A DNA stretch of 64,000 nucleotides from Azadirachta indica (GCA_022749755.1 CM040449.1:3057157-3121156); one strand, 5' to 3'; positions 12,235 through 28,100 are shown, numbered from the stretch's first letter. The notes: a model not told the origin generated them from the letters alone. Program-made: numbers and translations.

Positions 12235-14859
12235 TCAAGTGAAAATGGGCTTCAGGTTTCAGGGATTGTGGTTTCAATAGGCAGAGGCGTGCTTGTTTAT
12301 TTCATTGAAGCAGCCCGCCACATTTTTACAAATTTACAGAAATGATCTGGTCGGATGGAAAATTTCTGATGGGTACATGAGATTATTGGAAGCAATCCAG
12401 GAACTCGAAGCAACAAAGATTTCTTCACAGATTGCTGGAGATTTGTGGATGCTGAAATTGTTTAAAAGTCATGTTAAATAGTCATGAAGGACAATAAGTA
12501 GCTCAGCTTTTCATGCTGCAGCTTCAAGTTCAACGTATACAAATTTTTGCTTTTACAAATTATAAGTTTGTAATATGATTTTTTTTTTTTCTTTCTTTTC
12601 TGGGTTAAGTAGTTGTTTTATCATTAATTTGAAGGTAATAAAGTGACCAACGATCTTTTTACCTTTAACCCATTTTGTTATTCATTCCCCTTAAAATATC
12701 AGTGTATGTATGTATGCGTCATTTGAAAGTGCTTTAACTAATTATTCCATTCGATATTTCAGTTACATATGCATTTGGGGAGTGCTAGCTTTTGACGCAC
12801 TACCAAAGAAAAAAAAATTGTCAAATTATCAAAAAGTGCTTTTGTATGAGAAAACGATTTTTTGGATCGCAGAAACACACAGAATTACGTTAACAAAAAC
12901 TCCTCATCAAATGCTGGCAAATTCTTTTATGAAAAGCACTTTTTATAAAAGCATTTAAGAAGCGCATGGCATTATCTTATGCACTGTGTTAGGGGATCAG
13001 TATGTACTTACACATTCGTATGAGGATAAACTTTGGCATTATTGACAGCAAAAAAAAAAAAAAAATCCATTTCTAGGCGATTACATTTTCCAAAGTAATT
13101 ATATATGTTCTGGTTTCAATTAATATGAAATGAATTTGCCGTCTGTATATGAATGAATATATAATTGGAGCAAAAGACAGGAGAGATGAACACACGCAAG
13201 CTAGTCTAGACCATGTCTATATATAGCAGTAGATCACTCTGATGCCGCCCAAACGGCTGCTCATTGGTCCGCATGTATAAAACTAGCAAGTTCATGCAGA
13301 ATCACCATGTATATAATTTATTTTATTTATATTTAAGTGCTGGTGCTGCAAGTTATAGTTATATATCCCTTTTGATAATATTCTAATCCCTCAATTTGCT
13401 TGCTTTTGCTAGCTGCGCCGTTGCAATTAATGAAGACACAAACTCTCAACGAGCAGCTAAAATGAAGTAGTTGGCTAACCCCCTTGGCCTCGTGTCTCAA
13501 CCTCATCTGTCATCAGCATATGTATATAACATAATACATATGATCCCCATAAAATTAATATATGTACACTTGAAAAATTAAATAAAGCCGCTATTTTGTT
13601 GTAAGTTTATAATTAAATCCGATTTTATCACAATAATAATTAAAGTGTTTCGTAACTAATTATTTTTTAGCATTTCTTAATTTGTACAGTTATACTATAT
13701 TGCGTCTGCAGCCGAAAGAAAAGTAGTTATATTTTAGTACAATTAATAGTACCGAATGGAGTATTCAAGTCGACCGGACCCAGCTTCTAAAAATGGAGCC
13801 TTAAAAGTCTCTGCCGCATCAAAAAGTGGAGCTTAATTTTAAAGTCATCAAACATATATAACAAGTAATTAAAAAAATAATAATAATGACCAAAATTAAT
13901 TTCATAGACTTAATTGGATTGGATTTAATTAACTTGGAATTAAGGTCCTGGAAGATGTGAGAAAATATATACATTCTGGAATATATTATTGGATCGATCA
14001 TTTAATTAACTAATTTGGTTCATGGATCAATTTTTATATATTGGTTTGTTTATTTATTAATTAAGTTATTCCAATTACTGGCTGCAATTAGGCAACGGTT
14101 CCCTTATTGGTTCAACCCCCATCCCACCCAAGAGTCTGTGGTGTTGGGTCAATTTTGTTTAATCTGTAATCATGTCTCTAGCTAAACAAAGAAATTCTAG
14201 CGTACCCACACAACACACACACACACACACATATATTATTGTGCTTTGCTTACCTGCTGACATGCATTTTCCAAATTCTGTTAATTAAGGAGAATCTATC
14301 ATATATCTTATTGTTATAATTAATTAAGAGAGATATCTACTTTCGAAGCCTACAGAGGAATTAATCATCATTCAAACTAGACTATTTTATATCACTTAAG
14401 GCTTAATATATATGCTTGCAAAATTAACATTAAAATAAATAATAGTTTTTTCCGCTTAGAACATCAATAACTAATTAATTGCGATCAACATGAATTATCT
14501 TCTGAAATTATCAGTTTGCTTTATCCCTACACTATTACTAAGCAGGTTTCTTTTATCACCAAACAGGTCACATGTATATATTGAACTGTCAATTAAAAGG
14601 ATTAATAAAACGCCTTCATTTTCCTGTTAAATTAAAGAATAGCGAAATTGTGTTAGTATCACTTTTCTGTAAAAGAAAAAGAAGACTACCAAATTATATA
14701 CATATATATTAATGTGACATAAAATTTTCTTCTTATCAGAGGGATGCTTCAATGCTACTCCACTAGCTGGACATGTTCTTGATCACCGAATTTGTTAACA
14801 ACCATTATCTCATATATCCCAATAACAACAACTCCAAGTTCCCTGTCTCCTGCTTTCAC
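12235..14859. other. Expansin 3' flank and peroxidase upstream spacer
   Basis: The first 400 bases are probably expansin 3' UTR. The remainder is AT-rich spacer with a (CA)n microsatellite at about 14211-14230. No gene was recognised. Confidence 0.6.
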
Positions 14860-14867
14860 TATAAATA
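14860..14867 (+). promoter_or_regulatory. TATA box of the peroxidase gene
   Basis: TATAAATA is a strong plant TATA match about 100 bp upstream of the start codon, in a TC-rich context that is usual for a plant transcription start. Confidence 0.7.
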
Positions 14868-14963
14868 GCATTCTCTCCATTCTTGTTCTTTCACAGAAAA
14901 TTAATTAAGCAGCAAAATCTCTGAAATATTAAAGCAAGCTAGCTAATTAATTAATTTTCTACA

Positions 14964-16438
<1,475 letters not shown>

Positions 16439-17349
16439 TCATTTAGTGAATTTTAACCAAATTTGAAGCTGTGAGAGTGTTTTGATTTATGGACAAGACA
16501 ACCCATTTAGAATTATTCTCAAATTTGTTATTTTTGAGTGTCAAATTAAGCATAACAGAGTGGTCATTTGTGAGTTTGTGCAGGAGTTGTTCCTCACCAC
16601 TGAAGTTAATGGTAAGGTCTTAGAATAATACTGCATTAAAAGGTTGCTAAAGAGTTGATCCCCATGTCCACATGTATTTCGATTTCTAAACTTATGAATA
16701 ATTCTTTTTCTTTTTCTTATATTTTTGCTTAAGTACCATTCTTCTCAACACCTACAACTATATGGGTTTCCAAACCAATAAAAACCCTTCCCACTAAACT
16801 ATCGAATTTGTAAAGAAGTTTGACACCAAAAAAATATCTATTATTTCAATATTGTATTTTTCTCTATTAACTAGTAATTATTAATTATAAGTTTTTTAAC
16901 TTTTTTTTTTTAAAAAAAAAAAAAGAACATATCAAATCTCAAGAAAATTTGAGTCCATTAAAAAATATTATTGGAACTTCAAAACTTGAATAGCATTGCT
17001 AAACATGAAAACAAAAATCGAAATAATTGGGAAGAAATATCAATAATAATAATAATAAACTAAAATATAAATAATAATAATAATAAAATATGGGGCTCTA
17101 GATTCACAGATTAGAATTGGGCTCAGATGGCCCTCAATTTGAGTTTAAACCCAATTCCAAATAAAAGAGTGTTCTACTGGGCCACATAATTGGATCAAAT
17201 CGGGTCCAGATCCGGAAATCGAAACAACAAGCATTTGAAATAAGCAGTACGGCACGCTGAACAACTGAGACAGAGACGACTTCTCGCAATTTTTTGTACG
17301 GACTATCTAACTCTGATAAACTGATATCTCCCTTGGCTAGATTTTTTCA
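16439..17349. other. Spacer between peroxidase and Abitram genes
   Basis: Probable peroxidase 3' UTR followed by AT-rich sequence with short A/T runs and an (AAT)n stretch near 17040-17090. The last 250 bases are GC-richer and should hold the promoter and 5' UTR of the next gene. No other gene was seen. Confidence 0.6.
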
Positions 17350-19001
17350 ATGAATAATCACAGCGTCGGCGAAACAAACAATTCAGAAACTGAAGAAACA
17401 GAAAAGCAAGTACAAATACGAGAGAAACAAGAAGACAATGAAGAGGAGGAGTTGCGTAAACTTCTGCTTCCTAATGTACAAGAGCTCCCTCTCACTCCTC
17501 CCTCAGCCGTTGATTCCAACTACATCGCCTACTTTGCTCCAGGTTTCTCTTCTTAGTTAATCAACTTCCGGTTATTTTATTTGTTTAATATCTAAAACCC
17601 TGAACAATCTGGATGATTACAATTATTTTCATTTTTTTTTAATTTTTACAGATTTTATGAAAGCGGGACATGATCAGTACGTTTACCGCCATGCGAATGG
17701 GTGAGATTTGTGAATTTAAATTTTAATCAAATGTTGAATTGTGAAAGTTTGGACTTTTATTATCTAATTTTGGAAATTCTTTGGTTTTCTGAAGGTTGTG
17801 CGTAATTGGATTGGCTCCTACACATGCGGCTTTTAAGGATGAAGGCGGAATCTCGGCCGTTGATTTTAATGTTGGGAAGTCTGATCGTAGTGGCTTTAAG
17901 GTCACTGGGAAGCGAAAGAAGGTATTCTTTTGAGTGTTATACTGTAGCTTTGCTTCTCAATTTGTAGATTACTAATTGAAGAGTTTATTTAGTGGTTTAA
18001 AGAATTTTTTTTTTCTATTTTTTGTTATCCAGAATGCACAGCATTTTGAATCAAACACGGCTTTATGTAAAGTGTGCACCGATAGTGCATCTTACATTGT
18101 GAGGTAAAATTGCTTAGTTTTGCTTCCTTTTTCTGTTTCAGTTACTTGATTGTTTTTTCTTCTGCTGGTTTAGTTTTGATAATAAGTATCTCTTCACAGG
18201 TGTTGTGTCAAAGGCTCTCTGTTGGAAGTGAACAGTAGATTAATCAGACAGCCGGGATTGCTTAATTCATCGGTGAGAATAATTAAATAATTAATATAGT
18301 ATGCCTTCAGGATTTTTTAAAAATGTTGGTTGCGCAGAGTAAGCTTTTCCTATTCACAAGCTTGTATCAGTTTTTTGTGACTTCCTACAAAAAATGTGAA
18401 CTTAAAGATGTGAAAGAAACAATCTTCTGCTGGCTACTTGACTAATTCTGTTATTGTGGTCTAGTGAGTCTTGATTGAAAATTTGTAGAGTTTGGAAGAG
18501 GATAGTTTTTCCTTATGGTGATGACACAAATCCTTTTGCCATTGATGGAAGAGAGTTAGCACTAACATTTGATTGATGTCTATGTTGTCGGTCGGAAATA
18601 CCATTATAGATTTTGTTATTTCTAAATTGTTTAGTCAGGTACTTGGATAGCATAATCGCACTGCTGAACTTTGTTTGCTCTGGGATTGGAACCAATTAGT
18701 TCTATAGACAAATTCTTTGAACACTTAAAATTCCTCTTATTTGATCACACCGTGAGTGTTGTAATATATATCTACTCTAGTTTTTTATTGCATTGGATAG
18801 ATAACTTTGTAGTGCTGCCTTTCAGCAGCATGCATAAGTTTTCCAGAAATTCTTGTTCGCATGTGAATGTTTCTGACTAAATTGCAGGCAGAAAGAGAAG
18901 GATACATCGCTATCATCATGCCAAAACCAGCAGATTGGCTCAAGATCAAGAGTTCATTATTAAGCCTTGAAGAATACAACAGAATGAGAGAAGCTTGCTA
19001 A
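17350..19001 (+). CDS. Abitram/Simiate (FAM206) family protein
   Basis: Exons 17350-17542, 17652-17700, 17795-17921, 18033-18103, 18200-18272 and 18888-19001 join to 208 residues. The N-terminal 45 residues are Glu-rich and disordered. The conserved core then reads YFAPDFMKAGHDQYVYRHANGLCVIGLAPTH, VTGKRKKNAQHFE, LCKV, CCVKGSLLEVN and EGYIAIIMPK. This is the glycine-cleavage-H-like fold of animal Abitram/Simiate, a nuclear actin- and transcription-associated protein. The plant function is not established. All introns are GT-AG and the model appears complete. Its 3' end faces the UPF0496 gene. Confidence 0.85.
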
Positions 19002-19738
19002 ATTATTTGATGTGTGGTCCATGATGAGGGATTGAAGAAAATAGGTATTCACAGTGGTGTTTCTGCCTCAAAAATTGCGTACATTGGAGACTCCCCGAAC
19101 ATCAGTTCTTCCATTGACCTTGCTAGGTGCACGTAGCAATTTTGAAATCCTGATATTATTTATATTCTTAACATGTTTTTCTATCTTATTTGGGGAGGAT
19201 GAATTTTATTATTGTAACATTTCATTTGTATGTATTGTTACTATAGTATCATATCAGTTTTTTCCTGCAATGGTTAGAACAACATGGTCAAATATGACTC
19301 AAAATGTTGTGAATCAAATTTTTTGCAACCGTTAGAACATTCTTTGATTCTTAAAGTAAAAAGCTTCCTGTATTATTTAAATGACAATGCAAAGATTTCT
19401 TCTTACAATTTCAAATGTACTAAGTGGCTTGTTTATTTTTATATTCCTAAAAGAGCTTGCTTGCCTGTTTACATTTTTCTTCTGGATTTTCCACGCGGCC
19501 TTGACTCCACTGGGCAGACTGATCGTAGTTCAGGCATTTGGCTGCCCGTCCAAAGGAAAAGGATTGATGAGATGCAGAAATGGCGAGCTCATAAATAGGC
19601 AAAAGGTCATATAAATAATGTGTTCATATTCCAATTCAGCAATCAAATTTGAAGAAAAGAACTCCAAAGGCACCATCTCTATAGCTTCAAAAGTAATTGG
19701 CTTGATTTTAATTATCGGTGAGACAAGATCCAAGAGCA
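19002..19738. other. Convergent 3' flanks
   Basis: The interval between two tail-to-tail genes, probably holding both 3' UTRs. Open frames on either strand show no recognisable protein. Confidence 0.55.
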
Positions 19739-20945
19739 TCATGTGTTATTTTGAGGCACCATGATCTCTTGTAGAGCAAGCCTTCTGGATCTGTTTATAG
19801 TGAGAAAACACAAGTAAATATGTTCTTCAAGCTCCTGTATCTGCTCCAGAAAGCTAAACTCATGGATTTGAAATTCTTTCACGGCCTCTTTTAATATTTC
19901 AGATTTTCCATTCCTAAGACACATACTGGCAACATCTTTCCGGTGTTCTACCTCGTCGTGTAATCTCTTCACCATCCGACTTATCGTGTCAAAGTCGTTG
20001 ATCAATATGTAAACCCCTTTTGCAGCAACATCAAGCTGCGCCGCAAATCTTTCAAGCAAGCTCGTCTTGAAACCGCCCTTCACCACCTTGATTTTTCTCT
20101 TGAGTAGAACTAAAGAAGAAGCAATTAACCCCGGTGCTGCTACAATGCCAACCATACTGTGGAGTAGAAACACCAGCATTGCAACCAGAACTGCACTTTG
20201 AGAAATTACAAGGCCGTATGCACCCACTTTCTTGGAAAGTTTATTGAATTTCACTCTCCTTCTAATCTTCTTGCCTTTTGATGTCAAAGTATTGAGCAAT
20301 AACATGTTGCTATGATGATGATCACGGAACTGCACCGAGTTAACCATTGATAACGGGTTGTTCAACGATGCAAATGCATCAAGATGTCTGAACATAGCGT
20401 TACAATTATGCACTTTTTCGCTTAGCTTGATCACCCTCTGGATTCCTCGATAATTAACACGAGTTTGATGGACACGTCGGAGGAGTAATTCACAGACATT
20501 GTAAGCCTCTAGGCTGGATTCAAAGTAATTGACAAGAAGGTGATGGAATTGCAAGCTGTCTATCATTTGCTTTAGGGTTTCTTGCTGCGGTTCAAGAAGA
20601 TATTCAGAAAGATGCACACAGAAAGAAAGGGAAGATGTGGAGTTAATTCCATTATTAAAGCTTGTTCTTCCTATCTGTCCGTGGGCTTTGCTCCACATTT
20701 CGACATAGGACTTTGTTCTGAAAGCTTTTGTGTATTCTTCATTGACACTTAGCTTGCAGCTCAAGCTATCTGCATGTTCCTTCTGAGATTCACCTGAGAC
20801 CACAAAAACATAGATAAGAAATCGAACAACAAACCCATTACCAACCTTTGCCAAAAACTAGAAGACGATGAACAGAGAAAGAGAAGCGGTTAATACCTGC
20901 CCTTGTAAAGGAAGATTTCAACTTATTCCACAAAGTTTTCGTCAT
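19739..20945 (-). CDS. UPF0496 (DUF677) family protein
   Basis: On the minus strand, exon 1 (20945-20897) encodes MTKTLWNKLKSSFTRA, and a GT-AG intron joins it in phase to exon 2 (20793-19739), giving 367 residues. Features typical of UPF0496 proteins are an early YTKAFRTKSY segment, helical coiled-coil-like stretches (SLEAYNVCELLLRRVHQTR), a paired hydrophobic region at about 207-247 (VISQSAVLVAMLVFLLHSMV, then GLIASSLVLL) and a C-terminal helical part (DVAAKGVYILINDFDTISRM). Members related to At3g19330/At3g49070 have no known biochemical function; a membrane-associated protein is likely. The model appears intact. Confidence 0.85.
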
Positions 20946-22502
20946 ATCTGATCAATACAAAAATAAAAAACTACTCAATCTTAGAATAGAAAAAATGGGA
21001 TTAAAGAAACAGAGACAAATGAGAGAATCAAATTGTGTATGTGGATGTATAATAGAGGGATCGGAGCTGTTTGCTTGAAGAAAAGTTGAGAGAAAAATCA
21101 GGAGAAGATATGAAAAGTTGGCAGTTAGCACCGGCATGAAATTTGTTAAATGGCTTTTGTCACACGATAGCATTCCTCGCACGTTGTGTTTTTATACGTG
21201 TAATGACATGAAACAACGCTTTCGAAATTGAAATCAATCAATCAATCGATGAAATAAATATGGATTATTGTTGCTTCTCGTACGCCATTTTTTATGATTA
21301 ATTTTCTTTTCCATTTTCAGTTAATAAATTAAGCATTTAGCGCGCAGCTTCTATCAGTTTCCATAACGTGCTGCATATTGCAACTATATTAATATACATA
21401 TAGAACTTAGTTTAGAAGTTTAACCGTTACCCGATTTTCCATATTTGTCATTTACAATTACCATTGAAAACGTGGTGGTTTTATAATTTTCCGATATTTA
21501 TCTCTACAGCGAGATTCCCCTTACGTCAAGTTTAAAATACAATATTCTATTTTTTTTTTTAAACAACAAAATTACTCCAAAACTGATGGGTATCATATCT
21601 TGACTGGGTGAACTACAAAGTGCTGTTCTTTATTTATTTACTTATTTTTTAACTACCCCATCCCCATGTGAAGCCGTCTTAGGTTCTTCTTCTGCTCTGG
21701 GTAAAGACCGCGTTTCTTCTTGAAGAAAAACGATGATCAACTTCACATATTATTGTAAAAATTGTGTAAAGCAATATTAATTCTGGTAACTGTTGACGTT
21801 GCTGATTTGTCATCACCAGAGCCCCACTCTATATAATATTATAATTATTATTGCTTTAGAATATGTGATTGGAAAACTAGTTGTTCAAAATCAATGATAC
21901 TGATAGATATCTAAATCTATTGCCTGGCCTTGCTTTGCTTTCACTCTTTGATACCGCCAATCACAAACATGATTTGGATTTCAGTTTAAATACGAAATCT
22001 GGATTTGGCCTTTCAGAGCGAGGGACCTACTTTAATACATTCCTGCAATGGTTTCCAATTATATATGCAGTTGCGTACTCTTTCATTCAATCAAATTAAA
22101 GTCTAATTTATTAATTTAATTGCATGGATTAATTTAGAGACCAAAACACACCACGCAGTTACTAATATAATTCTCCTTCGTATTTTTTCTTCAAATACTA
22201 CTAATTGAATTAAAATTCAATCCAATCTAGTGGTATTTGTCTCAGCTGTATTTATATCAATTACGTTGTTTCTAATTATACAACATTATACATCCTAAAA
22301 TTAAAATAATTAAGCAAAAATGATATATATATATATATATGCACTAATATTATAAATTGGATCATGATCATCATTTCAACAATAAAAGGAAGTCAGGAAT
22401 TAATTGCTTACTACCAATGTATATATATCGGGTAATATACAAGTGTTATTGTCGATGACTAGGATTCGCATACATAGGATGCAGAACTGAAGAAGTAAAT
22501 TC

Positions 22503-22533
<31 letters not shown>

Positions 22534-22614
22534 TTTAAGCCAAGCCATGCAAATTAAAAATAAGCAAACAGAAATTGGAAAATGAAAACCACTAAAGGCA
22601 ATTAATTAATGCAG
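20946..22614. other. Upstream region of the UPF0496 gene and CAD 3' flank
   Basis: The first 250 bases should be promoter and 5' UTR of the UPF0496 gene. The rest is AT-rich with TA runs (about 22324-22340) and an (AG)n microsatellite at 22511-22532. Nothing else is recognisable. Confidence 0.55.
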
Positions 22615-24091
22615 CTACTCCTTTAAAGATTGCCTGCTGAATTCCTGCTGGCCGTCGGCAAAGTCGATCACAAAACGGTATCGAACATCATTTCTTGCGA
22701 GCCGATCCATGGCTTCGTTAATTTGGTCTGGTTTCACAAGTTCGATGTTGCATGTAACATTGAGTTTCCCACAAACTTCCATCATCTCTTGCGTCTCTTT
22801 CATTCCTCCTATCATGCTACTCTTCACACATCTCTTCCCTGAGACGTATGTACGTGTATATATATATATATATATATATTTCATTGCATTAATTTATTTT
22901 AACAATTAAACTAAATGATAAAGATCGATGTGATATGCATGAGTACTCACCAAATATCAATGGAAAAGCAGGAAGTTCAAATGGTTTATCTGGTGCACCC
23001 ACCACTTGTAGAGTTCCATTCACCTTCAGCAATTCTAAGAACGGGCCAAGCGAGTGCTTTGCTGATACTGTGTCCAGGATGAAATCCAGGGTTCTCTTTC
23101 CCGCCTGCATCTGCTCGGGCTTGGTGCTGAGTATGAACTCGTCTGCACCCAAAAGCTCTTTAGCCTCCTTTTCTTTCGATGGAGATGTGCTGATGACTGT
23201 CACGTGATGACCGAACGCCTTGCAGAATTTGATTGCCACGTGTCCCAGACCACCTAGACCTACTATCCCTATCTTCTTCCCCCCTGACTCTGAGCCCATC
23301 AAGTTATTGTCTTTCAATGGAGTGAACACTGTTACTCCGGCACACAGTAGCGGCGCCGCTGCGTCCATCGGCAGGCTGTCTGGCACGTGCACCACATACC
23401 TTCAGTTCATGTCGAATGCCAGTAACAGCAATTATGTCAGGTGAATTTTATCTTAACTATACAGCATAAAATAAAAATTTTGAAATTTCTATATTAATTC
23501 TCTTCTTACGAAAATGAAGTTGGAAATTATTTTCTTAGAAATAACAATAATCATACAAATAGCTACTGATGCGATAAATGTTAGATATAAACTGACGATG
23601 TGATAAATATAAAATTAATATAACTAACTAATAAAAACCAATAATACATAGACAACAAGATTATCATATAATTCTGAAACAAGTCAGATCAATTTAATAT
23701 ATCTTCTTAGGAGAAGCCAATGATCGATCATAGATCCAACCGAATTATGTGACAACATTAATTTAAAAGGGTGCTGGATTTTGTTTGGCATACACAAACA
23801 TACAAGACGTTTGGCTGCCCCATTAAAGTAAGTAATTCATAGTAATTAAGCAGCCTTCACCTCATTCATGCGGAGATGGCTTACTGGATTTGATGCGTCT
23901 TTTAGGACATCTTGTGAGCGGTGGTATTAAATATTAAATGATGAACAACCTTGACATCTAATACGTCAGTAGGTAGCCCAAAATTACACCAATTAATTCC
24001 TGCACGCAATTGTCATTATTTAAGCTGGTCCAAGTCCAACCAATTCCAGTACTAATCAGTGTATGTAATAAAATATATATAAACCCATTTG

Positions 24092-24129
<38 letters not shown>

Positions 24130-24970
24130 GGAAAATATGTTTTGTGTTGTTTGCTATTGGTACGGTGCCAATATATATAATTAATTATTAAAGAAAAACA
24201 GCAAAATGTCATAATAATTGTGAGACCTAACAAACTGAGTACTGAGGCGTTAGTTAATATTGTTTGAACTTTGAACCGACGGAGAAGATGGAAGGAAGAG
24301 AGTTAATAACCACCTGTAATCTGCAACCAACATTTCAGAGTAGCCACCATAAGTGATACTGCCGTCCCAGAAAATGCCATTGTAGATGAACTGTAACTGT
24401 TCACAGTAGTTCTCTTGCGAGTCTTTGCAGTGCTCACACTTCATACAGGACGCTGCCAGACAACCAACTCCGGCTCTATCACCAACCTTGAAATTCTTCA
24501 CATTGCTCCCCACCTTCGTGATAATCCCAGTGATTTCATGTCTACTCCATATAAATAAATAAATAAATAAATAAATATCACGCAAACATATATATATATA
24601 TATGTATATATAGATAACCAAATTCATTTTGAGTAAGAAATAGTGTTCTTGTGTGTCTGTATGCATGTACCCAGGTACAATAGGATACATGGTGATTCCC
24701 CAGTCGTTTTTAACGTGATGGAGATCGGTGTGGCAGATTCCGCAGTACAGGATTTTTATGGTCACGTCATTGACGCCGTTTTGTCTGCAAGTTATCATGC
24801 ATCTTGAAGTGATCGAAATCTTGATAAAAAATTAAAAAAAAGAGTGCCCGCGCTAGCAAATACTTTGGCACGTACCTTCGCTTGAAGATGTAGGGAGTGA
24901 GCTTGCCAGAGGAGTCGCGAGCGGCCCAGCCGGCGACGGTCTGTGTGTGGTTCGGAGTTGTTTGAGCCAT
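22615..24970 (-). CDS. Cinnamyl-alcohol dehydrogenase / mannitol-dehydrogenase-type alcohol dehydrogenase
   Basis: Five minus-strand exons (24970-24876, 24784-24671, 24541-24314, 23399-22951, 22838-22615) give 369 residues, close to the usual 357-365. This medium-chain, zinc- and NADP(H)-dependent family reduces hydroxycinnamaldehydes or other aldehydes. Catalytic zinc ligands are visible as Cys49 (YCGICHTD), His71-Glu72 (GHE) and Cys165; the structural zinc cysteines are Cys102, 105, 108 and 116. The Rossmann motif GLGGLG is at 193-198. The context TYNG-like FIYNGIFWDGSITYGGYSE and LCAGVTVF fits the sinapyl/mannitol dehydrogenase-like clade (CAD1/CAD9 types) better than the core lignin CADs; the exact substrate cannot be told. 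Intron 3 (about 0.9 kb) holds a 33-bp poly-T run. Confidence 0.92.
24094..24126. repeat. Poly-T tract in CAD intron 3
   Basis: An uninterrupted run of 33 T on the plus strand (poly-A on the sense strand of the gene). It may be the tail of an old retroposed sequence or a simple homopolymer; no retroposon body was identified next to it. Confidence 0.85.
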
Positions 24971-25004
24971 GAGGAAATAGGAATAATGGGAATGCAGGTG
25001 AGGC

Positions 25005-25030
25005 AGAGAGAGAGAGAGAGAGAGAGAGAG
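25005..25030. repeat. (AG)n microsatellite in the CAD 5' leader
   Basis: About 13 AG units, read as CT on the sense strand, lie about 35-60 bp upstream of the CAD start codon. CT repeats are frequent in plant 5' leaders. Confidence 0.9.
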
Positions 25031-25164
25031 GAGAATGGAAATGGTCTTGCCAAATGTAGGTGAACTTTAAAAGGTGTAGTAATGATCTGTCTTGTCGCCG
25101 TAGTGGGACAAGACTAGACTGCAGCACTACAGTGGGATAGGGAGGGGCTCTTCTTCTTCTGTAA

Positions 25165-25172
25165 TTTATATA
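25165..25172 (-). promoter_or_regulatory. TATA box candidate for the CAD gene
   Basis: TATATAAA on the minus strand, about 195 bp upstream of the ATG, leaving a leader that includes the CT repeat. The choice is by motif and position only. Confidence 0.5.
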
Positions 25173-25199
25173 TACTAAATCCGACTTTTTATCAGTCAA

Positions 25200-28100
25200 A
25201 AAAATTTTTAATGATAAACGCTTTTTTTTAATTTTTTTAATATTATTTAATTAACATTAAAGAAGATATTTTAACAATTAAAAAAGTTATATTTTTTTAT
25301 TAAAAAATTTAAAATTTAAACTTTTAATAAATATAATTTTTTTAATTTTTTAAAAAATAAAATTATTTAAAATATTTTTATTTTAATTTTAATTTTTAAA
25401 ATAAAATATTAAAAATTTATCTATTAAAATAATTATTTAAATTTTTTTAAAAATTTTATTTATAAAAATTTTATAAATAAAAACCTGCAAATACTTTTAT
25501 TTAAAAAGCTGTACGAAACCCTGAATTACTTTAAATTTTGAAATTACAATACCTTTCATTCAAATTCAACTTGCAACTGGATTCGATCTTAAAGGACTTA
25601 CCCTAAGCCCAATCTTCTCAAGCCACAGTCAACAAACGATGTTTGTTTGGACATTTATCGACTTTGGGCCTTGTCCCAAAGCACCAACGGGTTTAATCCA
25701 CCCTGCTTACTTCCATGCTTAACCTAACATCATTGCAATTAAAGAATAACGTTGTCTTCTTTCAAATTAATAATAATAATAATAAAATAAAAAAGAATAA
25801 CGTTGACTGTTATCCAATGAGTGGGTGAATTTATAATTACCCGTAATCAAAATCAATTTTCAAATTAGGTTATGATTTATCATCTATCCCTTCAATCCAA
25901 TTAAGAAATAAAACTTTGATTTATCTATTTAAAATTTAAATTTGCCAAGAATGAATGAAGCTCCTAGTTAACAGATATAGAAGAAAAAAAAATCCTTAAT
26001 ATTTTTTTCAATTTAACTTTCAATTAATTTTAAAGATATTAATTGTTGGATAGATGGAAAGAGATAGATTACAATTCACACTAATATTAATAATATCGAA
26101 AGAGACGAATAGCGTTTTAATTGGTTGGGAAGAGAAAAATGAGAATCCATTGCTATCATAACTATAGTAAAATTTGGACTAAAGTACCATGGTTAATTGA
26201 ATTATATAATATTTGAAAATAAAATAATTTTCAGCTTGCAAACAAAAACGTGTTAGACGTTTAATTTCAAACGATTTATAAACGTCACCAATCACAAACA
26301 CCTTATAACCTAGCAAATACCTAAAATGACACCGTTTTGCTGCTTTCTACCTAATGAAATTACCCAATTTTTTCGGACTCTAAAACCATAAGCAGCACAA
26401 TTTTTGTCACCGGTAAAATCGAGGCATTTTTTGAACAAGAAAAATATATATATATATAAGTGATTAAAAATAATTATTCGTAATTAATTTGTTAAAATAA
26501 TCTATCTAACTTTTTGATTATGACCCATCCAAAGCAAAATTGCGTCGTCCACCATTCACTGCATACTATGGTAACCTGGTATTTTTTATTACACCCTCGA
26601 CCTGATATAACATTTTCTAAATAAAATACTAACAGTTTTCATCTCTAAATTTTAATAAAATAATAAATTAAAATATAATCTGATAAATTTTAACACTTTT
26701 ATCCTTACAGTTATAACGATAAGAAAAATCTATCGTAGTTACGTATTTATCCCTAATGAACAATGATGAAACCAGGACAAAGAAAAAGCTGCAATAGATC
26801 AAAATGCGGCCGTGAGCCAACCACTCCTAGCAATCTAATCTAAGCAATTTCAGTAGCAAACTAACCTAAGCAATGTCATCACTACCTACCCTTAATCTAG
26901 TAAAACCAACAACAAATTCAATAGCAACAAAAATCTAAATGCCAACAACAAAATTCAACAAATCTTAGCAACAAATTCAAGTAATTTTAGAAATTTAAGG
27001 TTATAAATAAATTCATATAACACAAACGATTACAATTCACGTAATTTCACCGTCAAAATCCACTGAAATCGTCGAAATCTAAACCCAAATATTGAGTTTT
27101 ATATTTTAATTTTTGGTTAGAATTTAACACATTTTCTATCTTTAATGCTTTTGTCAGAATCGGAACCAATTTTGATAAGAAAGAAAAAAACCAAATCTTG
27201 ATATTGAATTTCATATTTTAGTTTTTGGTTAATGAAGTTTTGAAAAAAGTGAAAAAAATAAGTAAAGAGAAATGAGAAAGAAGAAGAGAACAGATCAAAG
27301 AGGGAAGATTAATCTTATAGGTGAATTTTCATTTTTCTCCTTAACTTTGTTATAACAATAGTATGAATGGCAAAAATCCCCAAACCTGTGAGCCTTCGTC
27401 CTAACCAGCTTAATTTGGGGTAAGTATAAGGTTTAATTTTAGATAAAAAATGGGTTTAGGATTAGGTTCAGAGTTAAAAAATCTAACCCATTTGATTATT
27501 GGGGCGGGTTTAGGAATTATTCATTTCAACTCAACATGCCCTATTAACCCGTGCACATATATATATAATTTACCATAAAAAAAGGTTGTTTATAATAATT
27601 AATTTTTAAGAATAGTTTTTTAATATAATTTCAATAAAATTTTTAACTTTTTTCTTTTTGATTTTTTGTAAGATGATAAAGAAAGTTAAAGATATTGTGA
27701 AATATTTGAATTATTTGTATTTTTTATTTGAAATGTTACTATTATAATATTTTTATATGAGTTTGTGTTTTTATTTAGAATTAGAGTATTTAACTTGTTA
27801 GATATCGTTTCATAATTATTTGTTAAGATTTCATTTTATTTTATTTTTATTATTTAATTTTTAGAAGAAGTGGTTAAAAGTTTACAGCGTATTGAGAATT
27901 TTAAAATTAATTCAATTAATGTTCATCATGAATTGCTAATAATTTAAAAGTGTTTTAAATGTGATTTTCATCGATATATGTACGATGAGATTTATGGAAA
28001 AGAGAGTAAGAGAAAGAAAGATAAAAAATGAATTAGATTTCTTATTAAAAAACAATTATTCTTAAAAATATTATAAAAATTAAATTAAATTAATATTAAA

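Noticed and set aside
21881..22099. 72-codon plus-strand frame with hydrophobic segments
   Set aside because: No family resemblance, no splice context and AT-rich surroundings; most likely chance.
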